From NCBI RefSeq assembly GCF_001039355.2, contig NW_019775846.1, forward strand, positions 573,817 to 629,327: a stretch of DNA of 55,511 nucleotides, in the 5' to 3' direction. This DNA comes from Lingula anatina (taxonomy: Eukaryota; Brachiopoda; Lingulata; Lingulida; Lingulidae). The notes beneath the pieces are model-generated. The model saw only the letters and a program-made list of their open reading frames with translations, searched no databases and had not been told where the DNA came from. The translations under genes and the position numbers were made by a program. This document shows, one piece after another, positions 47,301 through 55,511 of this stretch (the first letter of the stretch is position 1; each line of letters begins with the position of its first letter).

Positions 47301-50300
47301 TCACGTTTTGTTTCATATTCATATTTTTTTTTGCAATGCGCTGCTTTGGCATTTCAGAAAATCTTTGCCAGTAGGATGTAGCATGACCAATTATGTCATG
47401 TGTAATTGGGAATCTGCCTAGTTCTGCTTTAGCTGCTATATTACTGGCATTGCACCTCACACATAAAATGTATTTGCAATAGTTATTTTGTACTACTTCG
47501 AATGGCAAAGTATTCATGTATTTAAGAGATTTTATGCTTTTAGATGCAATTGATGGTCCCCAGATTTCGCATCCGTACATCAGTTTGGGTTTTATAAGGG
47601 CATCGAAGAGTTTTAAGTGTGTCTGGGTCATATTGTGGGTGGTGGACTGTAGAGCTTGCTTAACTGCAAAAACCGCCTTCATGGCTTTACCTTTCAGATC
47701 ATCAAGTGCGCTTTTGAATGATCCATTCGATTTGAATTTTATCCCTAAATAATTATATTCATGTGTTATTTCTATTGTTTGATGGTCTATTGTGAAATTC
47801 ATGTTTGGTTTTTTGCCTGACTTACTAAATACCATTACTTTCGTTTTGTTGGTATTGACTTTGAGTTTCCATTTTTTGCAGTAGTCCCCCAAATTGTCAA
47901 GACTTTTTTGTAGGCCCTTTGCAGATTTAGATAGAATAACGAGGTCATCAGCATATAAAAGGTGACTGATTGTAGTGTTGGCATTTACTTTTACGGGATC
48001 ACATGTGCCATTGAATATATTTTTCATATCATCTATGTATATGTTAAAAAGCATTGGACTCAAGCTGTCACCTTGCCTTATTCCTATATCTGTCTTAAAG
48101 TAGTTTGTGCGTCTTTGGCCAATTTTGACGCACAGCTCTGTAGTTTGATACATGTGTTTTATTGTTCTATAAAAGTTTCCTCCTATTTTTTGTTTTAATA
48201 CTTTGAGGAATAGACCTTCAATCCACACGCTATCAAATGCTTTTTTAAGATCTATAAAACATGCATATAACTTATTATTCTTATTGATGAATTGGTTAAT
48301 AAGGCTGTTTAGAATGAACATATTATCTGAGGTTCTATATGTAGGGCGGAACCCTGCTTGTTCTTTAGAAAGACATTCACATTCTTCGATATAGGAGAGA
48401 AGCCTGGTATTTAGAATTGAAGTGAAAAGTTTTCCTAAACAGCTGCTTATACAAATTCCTCTGTAGTTTTGTGGGTTCAAGGGATCTCCAGACTTCAGCA
48501 GTGGCTTTATCATACCTTTATTCTAAAGAGAGGGGAATTTACCACTACCTAGGATTAGGTTGAATAGTTTAGCCAGTGATTTAGCTATGAATGCGGCAGA
48601 CATTTTTAGCATTTCATTAGAGATTGTATCTTCTCCGCATGATTTTCTGATTTTCAGAGCTCTGATAGCTGATTTAATTTCCTTGATGGTTATGGGGTAG
48701 TCCAACTTTTTGTATTGTTCTTGGTTTAAGTGTTTTTCTAGGTTGGCTAGACTTTCGTGTAAGTTCTGATCATTTTGAGAGTTTGACTCTCACCTAATTT
48801 TTTAAAGTAGTTGTACCAAGTATTGGGCTCAATGTATTCCGATGAGTCACTTTTCATTTGCCCCTTCAGTTGCCCTATGATTTCCCAAAATTCTTCAGGG
48901 TTTTTATATTCCATGTGTAATAGGTTGTTCAAAATATTGTTTTTCATTTGTTTCTTTTATATGTACAGACAGGTTGCATCTACCAGAGAGATTAAGCTTA
49001 CAGAGAGACCATACAAATAAAACCATTTTAGTCTAATTTTGCCCCTGAATCAATTTATATCATGATGGTTCTAGTGCAGCAAAGCAGTTCAAAATCAACC
49101 TGGTAGATGAACATATAACAGCAAAAAGACCAACTGCAATTAACAGTTTAAAAATATTTTTGTTTCTTAGGCCACAGGTGAATATTTCATACTCACTCAA
49201 ATAAACTGTTTATGTCTTCAATAAAATCTTCCCCAATTGTCTGGATCCAAGGACTCATAAATCTTCCTGCAATCACCATTACAGGCTCTACTTCCAGCCC
49301 TAACCTCTGAAGAAGATTTCTGCGTTGAAGGAGTACTGTACAAATACCCTGCAAAGAAATAAATGTTAAACAAAGCAGAAAAGTTGTCAAATGTACAGAC
49401 AAAAAACAGAAAATATTAATGCACAAAATATGTTACTGTCAATTCTGATGCAATAATACATTGTGCTTGACTGAAAAGTTAACATTAAATTGTAATTATG
49501 CACAACAGGTAATGCCAATGTAAATAAAATATGTAACAAGCATAAGAATTCAGGCCCATTAGAGTTCAAGTTCACACTTTGAAAATGCCAGATTGAGAAA
49601 TAAACTGGACATCAAAGCCGATAAATTACAGACACCATACAGGAAACAAGGCAGCAAAGCTGTCAAATGTTCAGATATTACATAGAACAAAGTGCACAAA
49701 ATAATGTTTCAGCCAATTTTGATGCACTGTTACATAATGCTTTAAAATAGTACAATCATTCATACTCTCCTACATATGTACTTGAGGAGACATAGATATT
49801 GAAAACCTAGCAAGTGATTAAATTCCATGTGATATTAAAGCAATAATAACTCTTCCTTTGAGATTCAAAATTCCGCAAGAAATACATTGTAAACAACGCA
49901 TGGAAATATATTCTATTGCATTTTACCACTAAAACGGTCACTATTGTAGTAAAACTAAAATCTGTGCTTGTCAATATGGCTTTCGATGCCTTTCTTCCTG
50001 GTCGTTAAGGCAACCGTTGCCAATGACGTTTGGGTGTCACGCGGATTCTTGCATTCATTCGAGACCAAAATAACATCTGGCACCAAACGCCTGATGCAAT
50101 ACGCAGATGTAAGTTGCGAGTTTCTGTACAGTGCGTCAGATAATGAATAGTCCAGAATTGCACACATTGTAGATATAAATGCATTTTGAGCAATAAGACA
50201 AATGTATCTTATGAATCTTACATTATTGTTACATAGTGCTGTTGATGTCTGCTTTTCCCGCCGTTTTAAGTAGGTCACCAGAAACTATCGCTTGATATCG

Positions 50301-51711
50301 CGTGACTATGCAATGACAGAGAGGGCTCCGTCAGTTAAAATCTCTTAAGAGATTAGGAAACGTTTAGGAAAAAAACCCTGGACTAACTTTGAATGCAGGA
50401 ATGGGGTTGTTGACCATTGGTAAGTACGGGAAAATTGTCGTTTACTCCAGGAAATCCAAATTTTTGGCTAAAACAAAGAGTTATTATGGCTTTAAAGGCA
50501 CTGAAAATGTTGTGTGAAAAAAAAAATTACCAGTACATTTAAAGTAAAACCAAAATACAGTTTGGCAGCTATGGGATGAATGTCACCAAAATTGTGCAAA
50601 AAAAAAAAACAACAAAAAACAAAATCATTACCATAAATGTAAAACCCATGCCAAATTTGAGCAGTATGTTAATCCTATGAACCATTCTTGCAATTTAAAA
50701 AAATAATAACTAACAAAGTTTTCTTTTCATAACATTTGTGGTGGTGTAACGTGACTGAGTGTCCCCCATGAATGAGTCCAGTCACTGGTGGTACAAATAA
50801 CCCATTTTCTTTCATTTTTATGTGATCAACTAACAAAATTACTGAGATGGGAAAAATATCAATACAACAATTTAAAAGTGCCCAACTTGCTATATTCTGA
50901 AATTCAGTGAAGGATTGAATCTGACAAACTGCAATGATATGAGCTTATATCCATATCTGTCACTTTATTACACAATACACGAAAACAGGTTTACCGTTTT
51001 TATCTAATCAACTAACGAAATTTTTAAGATATAGGAAATGTCAAAAGAATACTTACGTATCTAATTAGTTCAATAATGAGACTGTTAACATCCCTATGAA
51101 TTAAATCTGAGGAAAAACCATGCACTTACATACAAAAAAGGCATAACTTTATCAAAACTTAATGGATCAAGCTTATTTTTTAACTCGATCTGTTTATTAG
51201 TCCTATGAATCAGTCATTCAAGTTATTTAGCAAAAATATGACATGGTTCTCATGTTATCACTATAATGGTGGACTATATATGCTGAAAAAAAGCAGAAAA
51301 ACAGCATAAGTTTTGTAAAAATGGTCCGATAATGATTTTCAAACTTGATCTATATTTAAGTGACTGATCACACCTGTGAGTTTCCACACAATACACTTAT
51401 CTGTCTTCCTTGAAATGTGTTATCAGTGTTTCAAATATGCTGAAGACAAAAAAACTTTTGAAAATATAGACTAATCATGCTGATTTTTGAACTCGATCGG
51501 TATTTTAGGAATATTTACCAGTTCCTTAAGTTTGAAGACAAAAGGTAAAATGGTTTTCCAGTTATCGTGTTATCACTGAAAGTGCATGGCAACAATGGTG
51601 AGGACAACAGCGGGGACAGTGACAACAATAAAAGAGGCAGGTGACAGTAATATGTACAGACACATATCTGTCTGTGCATAAAAAACAATTAAGCATCCAA
51701 TAAGTAAGAAG

Positions 51712-51788
<77 letters not shown>

Positions 51789-54742
51789 TAGAGATATGTG
51801 CAAGTAAACACTGCCTTTACTACTTATTATTATTATTATTATTATTATTAAATAAATAAATAACATACCATGTGATGGTCTATATGCAAATGTGATATGT
51901 AGATAGCCTTCAGTTTTGCCATGACATCTACTACTTTATCACCATAGAAACGAACAAGTTGCGCATAAGTTCCCTCTCCACAATCTAACAGGATGCTTTC
52001 ATCAGAACTGAAGTATAATGACATTTATTTAATATTGTCAAAAGCATGTATGGACACAGTAAACTGTTTAAAAAGTAAAGGAAATAGGAAGCTTAAAGGC
52101 TGTTAGGTATTTGCCATGGTATGTCATGTAACAAAATAATAAACTAGATAAATATGAATAGAAACCATATGCTGAAGTTTATTAGCACAAAAATAACTTC
52201 CATTTACATCCAGATTTAGAACATGGTCATCAAATGTCCAGTTTATCAGCTGAAAAATGAGTCTAAAAAATAATTAGAGCTACAGGTTGAACAAGGTAGC
52301 AAAGCAGAAAATAAAGATGCAGGAAATAGGCCATTTTGTCAATTTTGATGCAATAATAATAATAATACTTATAACAGCACACTCAATGAACACTAAATTT
52401 AAATGCACAACAGGTAACATGCTCAATAAGATTCAGGACCAAGAGAATTTAAATTCACATAAAGAAAATCCCAATATGTGAAAAATGATGACAATGCATA
52501 AAAGTATTACATAATGTTTAACTGCATAAACACCAAAACTATTGCTTATGTGGAAATACAGAAAATGTGCAAAGCTTCAGGTAAATGGGAGTTAAAAGTC
52601 ACATCTTGAAAATGCAAGTGGTTGAAAACAAAACTTAACATAACATAACAAAAATATTCCAATAAAGCTGTTATTCAAACTTTTAATCTATCTGTATTAA
52701 CATGATATGAATAGCTCAATGAGTTTGAAGATATAAGGCACTGTTATTCATCTATAGCATTAATGTTGGTATTACACAGAATAGTTTTTTCTTTGGTAAA
52801 CTTATTTGCAATATTAAACAGCATTTACCTGCATAATTATCATTGATTCCTAATTATGTGACGCTGTTAATTTAGACTTTCACAAACTGTATTTGGCAGA
52901 CAGCTAAACCTATGGGAGTTTATAGTGTAATCTAAGGCTCTATTCCCATAGATTTTAGATCGATCTATCCCCGCGGGGAGTCTCACTAGATTACTTTCAG
53001 ATAATCTGACTTAAATGTCCGTCCCGCCTACTACAAGCTGTAAGGGGGTAATTAACTTTCGTGTCCGCCCGGCTGACAGGTATTTAACGTGAACCCCCAG
53101 GGAGTTAGGTCGATCTAAAGTAGGTGATCTAATTTATGGAAATGGGGTGTAATTTAATCACCACTTGAAATGTAATTAGACAAGTAACTTAATACCTCTG
53201 AACTTAGCTAGTGATTACCCAAGAGGACAATTACAGACTGACCACTCTTTGTATCCATATAGCACCAAAGACTATGTGAAAAATAAAAAATTCATAAAGA
53301 ATTGCATTGCTTCCAAAACAAAAACAAACACACTGATCTTCCAACATGAGCTGCACTTCAGGCCTATGAATCCATTCAGTAAGTTTGAGAATCATAAGTA
53401 ACATGGTTTTCCTGCAATGGTCATCATGGCAGCAGTGCCAAAATAGGGTTTTCTTCAACTTTAATGCAATTTTACATAATGTGTAACATCATTATGACCA
53501 TCGATTTTTAATAATAAAATAAAGGTATCATCGGTATTCAGAAAATGGGACTAGCAAAGGTCTTTAAGCTCATGGAGGTTCAAAGTCACACTTTGAAAAT
53601 GCCAATACATGAAAAATGAAAGCTTCACAAACACCTGTATAACTTCCTAAAAAATTAACCAATCAGACTTGTTTTCCAGCTTAAGCTGTATTCAAGTCCT
53701 ATGCTTCTTTCATGTAAGTGTGAGAAGGGTAAGTGGCATATTTTCCTTTAATGGTTACTATGGCAGCAGTGCCCAAAATAGGGTTTTCTTCAATTTTGAT
53801 GCAATATTATATTATGCTTTCACAGCATAGTCACCAACAATCTTTAATAATGCACTGTAGATAACATGGATATTTAGAAAATGTGACTAGCAAAGGTCTT
53901 CAGACCCAAGAAATTTCTCAGTCACACCTTGAAAATGCCAATATGTACACAATATGTAAACAAGCAATCAATGCACTGAAATGAGTTTCTTTCCATTTTC
54001 ACCACTTTTACATAAAACAAAATCATCAATTTACTGTCATTTTATATGATCAACTAAAAAAATTGTTGAGATAGGAAAAATTTTAATAGAACAATTTTGA
54101 AGTGCAATTTGATCCATTCTAAGATTCTGAACATAGTGAATGATTGAATCTGACAAACTGCAATGATATGAGTTCATTTCCATTTTTGACACTTTATTAC
54201 ACAATACACAATAACATGTTTACCATCCTTTTTACATAATCAATTAACAATGTTGTTAGTTGATTATAGAAACTAACAATATTGTTAAGATGCAGAAAAT
54301 GTCAAAAGAACATTTTGACATGTTTAATTAGTTCAATAATGAAACTATTAACATGCTTAAGAATTAATGTATGACATAAAGTTCAAGGTAGGAAAATATT
54401 ACACCAATCAGTTCAGCAAAGAACTTATGATATGGCTTGAAAAGCACAGACATTTAAAACACAAAAAGTTTTAAGGTTGACATGGTTCTGAGGACCAGCC
54501 CATAATTCTGAACAGTTGGGGTTGTAGGCATTACAGCATAGTGTAGTATCAAAAGACAATTTTAACTGTATCTCTTATCCTTGGTGTTGTGGCACAATAG
54601 ACAGCATCTAATTTCATTTTCATTTGTTGATTTCCTCACCTAAGATGCACTAAAATGCTGCTGACATTTCTCCGCAAATTTGGTCGCGAGGCTCCTGTTC
54701 CAAGAAAAATAATTTCTGGGAATTCTTTCTTTTCTGTGATTC
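35339..54742 (-). CDS. ELAC2: Zinc phosphodiesterase ELAC2 (long-form tRNase Z), 3' part
   Basis: This endonuclease removes 3' trailers from pre-tRNAs in nucleus and mitochondria. Eight exons are visible, high to low: 54742-54640, 52007-51869, 49348-49197, 46553-46442, 41875-41755, 41594-41516, 36485-36341 and 35416-35339. They are in phase and give about 308 residues plus stop, equal to the catalytic C-terminal half. The 5' exons are beyond the window. Seen in order: [38 protein letters not shown], the zinc motif [44 protein letters not shown] and a short C-terminus. The CGEGTYAQL and LLQRRNLL segments and the upstream phase-1 join favour ELAC2 over ELAC1. Variants: the PxKxRN loop reads PNLRRN, SGDT reads SGDA, and HST reads HCT. 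Introns of up to 5 kb are filled with repeats. Confidence 0.9.
35500..35765. repeat. Dispersed repeat family D, one copy
   Basis: It begins aaggcagcaaagctgtcaaa and ends with cttcaggcccatgggag...ctttgaaaatg. The same ordered blocks recur through the ELAC2 introns (about 37078, 38660, 44470, 45684, 49377, 49650, 52290, 54783 and 55017) and partly near 17580-17840. An N at 35767 marks a gap or ambiguous base. Confidence 0.7.
36690..36711. repeat. Poly-T tract
   Basis: About 22 T residues in the first large ELAC2 intron from the 3' side. Confidence 0.85.
38195..38350 (+). repeat. Dispersed repeat copy in ELAC2 intron
   Basis: The inverted partner of 14515-14660. It is diverged by point changes but alignable across its length. 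Class unknown. Confidence 0.6.
39069..40595. repeat. Composite repeat, long copy (with 146-bp tandem array)
   Basis: Second copy of the element at 34428-35160, in the same orientation, inside the ELAC2 intron between 36486 and 41515. It has the same flanks but an expanded array at 39243-39975. No protein coding was recognised. Flanks shared by both copies show that the array travels within a larger mobile or duplicated unit. Confidence 0.72.
39243..39975. repeat. 146-bp tandem array, five units, each with a DR1 motif
   Basis: The phrase aggtcaaaggtca starts at 39284, 39428, 39574, 39720 and 39866, so spacing is 144, 146, 146 and 146 bp. Neighbouring units 3-5 are nearly identical. Each unit also contains gccagtatatgacttcctat and ctatctctgccagttttgga. 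Confidence 0.93.
40918..40945. repeat. Perfect 12-bp hairpin
   Basis: Left arm gtaccaccagcg, loop ctaa, right arm cgctggtggtac. It stands at the end of a GC-rich patch (about 40820-40915) in AT-rich DNA. The arm sequence recurs as single sites near the composite repeats (gtaccaccagctgg at about 34468 and 39107), so it may mark a transposon end. Confidence 0.7.
42660..44463 (+). mobile_element. Degenerate Ty3/gypsy-like LTR retrotransposon fragment
   Basis: Plus-strand remnants inside an ELAC2 intron. About 43020-43090 resembles a CCHC knuckle ([10 protein letters not shown]). About 43200-43440 resembles a retropepsin region (FIDTSS, then later residues). About 44045-44450 matches the segment before reverse transcriptase in gypsy polyproteins (LLYEYHDVF, then [11 protein letters not shown]). 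Stops and frameshifts break it, a fold-back element is inserted at 43469-43785, and the RT core is absent: sequence switches to family D repeat at about 44463. No LTRs were recognised. Non-functional. Confidence 0.65.
43469..43785. mobile_element. Fold-back/TIR element with 5-bp target duplication
   Basis: Arms of about 110 bp (43469-43580 and 43676-43785) are near-perfect inverted repeats starting caggcctacccaactaccag, around a loop of about 95 bp. Both flanks read agtgt (43464-43468 and 43786-43790), a clean target-site duplication. It has no transposase, so it is non-autonomous. It sits inside the gypsy-like fragment and is therefore the younger insertion. Confidence 0.88.
43778..44988. 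repeat. Exact direct repeat, left copy (next to an N gap)
   Basis: These 1211 bp appear identical to 44992-46202. Only three Ns (44989-44991) separate the copies, which points to overlapping contig ends that were not merged. Confidence 0.9.
44992..46202. repeat. Exact direct repeat, right copy
   Basis: Second copy of 43778-44988. It repeats the gypsy-like pre-RT segment and family D sequence, and starts inside the terminal repeat of the fold-back element (taggcctg). Confidence 0.9.
46899..46917. repeat. Poly-T tract
   Basis: About 19 T residues in an ELAC2 intron. Confidence 0.8.
47290..48960 (-). mobile_element. 5'-truncated LINE (non-LTR retrotransposon), reverse transcriptase region
   Basis: A 407-codon minus-strand frame (48513-47290) carries reverse transcriptase motifs: [51 protein letters not shown] (the catalytic YADD box) and NYLGIKF. 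Upstream, one in-frame stop at about 48522 separates it from the preceding 60-codon segment ([16 protein letters not shown]), and a frameshift near 48790 separates that from an earlier piece. No endonuclease domain was seen, so the copy is truncated and inactive. Clade not certain (CR1/Jockey-like superfamily by motif style). Same strand as its host gene ELAC2. Confidence 0.88.
49955..50340. other. Unexplained stretch open on both strands
   Basis: It is less AT-rich than its surroundings, with overlapping open frames of 60 codons (plus, 49968-50150) and 107 codons (minus, 50278-49955). Neither was recognised. It lies in an ELAC2 intron and could be a transposon remnant or an unknown gene; no splice context or homology supports either. 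Confidence 0.25.
51713..51783. repeat. (TA)n microsatellite
   Basis: About 35 TA units in an ELAC2 intron. Confidence 0.95.
51824..51863. repeat. (TTA)n/(AAAT)n microsatellite
   Basis: A compound short tandem repeat directly next to the minus-strand donor of the ELAC2 exon ending at 51869. Confidence 0.9.
52936..53151 (+). mobile_element. MITE-like element, copy 3
   Basis: About 216 bp in an ELAC2 intron, aligning with copy 2 over its full length, including the central taagggggtaattaa block. Copies in two unrelated genes show that it is a mobile family. Confidence 0.78.
53395..54380. repeat. Family D repeats, two consecutive units
   Basis: Two stretches, from about 53403 and about 53745, share ordered blocks: ggtt/tcatcatggcagcagtgcc, a gatttttaataat block, gaaaatg(g/t)gactagcaaagg and cttgaaaatgcc(a). 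The same order appears at 44551-44760 and 55264-55400, so the family is partly tandem within this gene. Confidence 0.65.
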
Positions 54743-54779
54743 CTAACAATAAATAAATAAATAAATGAATTAACCTATA

Positions 54780-55511
54780 TCAGATAACAAAGCTGTCAAA
54801 TGTACAGATCAATATGTCACAGAGCTGTTTAAAAATCAGCAGGTATCTTATGAAATATTGAGAATTATTCTAATATTATAACTCAAGGAAATAGTATGCT
54901 TCATGGAATATAGGCAAAGGAGAATGAATTGAAGATGAAATTTATTGAAGGTGTTTATCTGCTCCTGTAAGCTTGAAGTAATACAATATTCTGAAGTTGA
55001 CCATGGCTTTTTTAACAAGGCAGCAAAGCTGTCAAATGTACACACAAAAAGCAGAAAATAAAGCTGCACAAAATAGGGACAATTACAGACTGACCACAGG
55101 CTGACCACCCGTTGTAGCTGTAAAGCTCCAAAGATTATGTAAAAAATTTCATACAGAACTGCATTGCAACCAAACAGAAAGTAATCACACTGATTATTCA
55201 ACACAAGCTGCACTTCAGTCCTTTGAATCTTTTCAGTAAGTTTGAGAATCATAAGTAACATGGTTTTCCCTTAATGGTTATCATGGCAATAGTGTCCTAA
55301 ATAGGATTTTCTTCAAGTTTTATGCAATATAGCATAATGCTTAACAGCAGGGTGGCCATCAATTTTTTATAATAAAATTATCATGGGTATTCCATAAGCT
55401 TGAAGACAAAAGGTAAAAAAGTATTCCACGTATCATGTAAACACTGGCCCACCCTGCCTCTTTAGCCACCCAGTAAATTTAATGTAAACAAAAATATGGT
55501 TTGGCAGTTAT
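54780..55511. repeat. Family D repeats at the window end
   Basis: The gctgtcaaatgtacag block occurs at about 54789 and with one change at 55027. The block with cacaagctgcacttcag repeats 53347-53363 material. The stretch belongs to the ELAC2 intron upstream of exon 54742-54640 and shows no gene. Confidence 0.55.

Noticed and set aside
47516-48394. Plus-strand frames of 60-80 codons across the LINE
   Set aside because: They are antisense shadows of the reverse transcriptase frame.

Overview
The window is nuclear DNA of an invertebrate animal. Genes are split by many short introns with GT-AG borders, the DNA is AT-rich, and introns and intergenic stretches hold microsatellites, inverted-repeat transposons, a LINE and a Ty3/gypsy fragment. 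Gene content and repeats rich in 'aggtcaaaggtca' suggest a lophotrochozoan, most likely a mollusc. This placement is an inference, not a proof. Coding models below were built by hand from splice sites and reading-frame continuity. All seven keep phase across every junction.

Layout. (1) 1-4015 (+): 3' part of DUS1L, a tRNA dihydrouridine synthase. (2) 4310-6840 (-): a complete FTCDNL1-like formiminotransferase-domain gene, tail-to-tail with DUS1L. (3) 7141-12810 (+): a DESI1-type PPPDE isopeptidase with a long C-terminal helical extension, head-to-head with FTCDNL1 across about 300 bp. (4) 13372-16787 and 20305-24152 (-): two tandem mitochondrial enoyl-CoA delta isomerase (ECI1) paralogs, here called ECI-A and ECI-B. 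ECI-B keeps the catalytic glutamate; ECI-A has valine there. (5) 26869-32316 (+): a PIDD1-like gene with leucine-rich repeats, two ZU5 domains each followed by an HFS autocleavage motif, a UPA region and two death domains. (6) 35339-54742 (-): the 3' eight exons of ELAC2 (long tRNase Z). Its 5' part lies beyond the window, and its introns are swollen by repeats.

The genes are housekeeping or signalling genes and do not form one pathway. Two act in tRNA maturation (DUS1L, ELAC2), one pair in mitochondrial beta-oxidation (ECI), one in SUMO/ubiquitin-like deconjugation (DESI1), one possibly in one-carbon or histidine-related chemistry (FTCDNL1), and one in death-domain signalling (PIDD1).

Two places next to N runs (near 17959 and at 44989-44991) carry near-identical or identical direct repeats of 0.9-1.2 kb. 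They look like unmerged contig ends rather than biology. The most interesting points are the ECI-A active-site loss, the inverted transposon pair flanking ECI-A exon 2, the double-death-domain PIDD, the DESI1 fusion, and a 146-bp tandem array in which every unit carries a perfect DR1 nuclear-receptor element.
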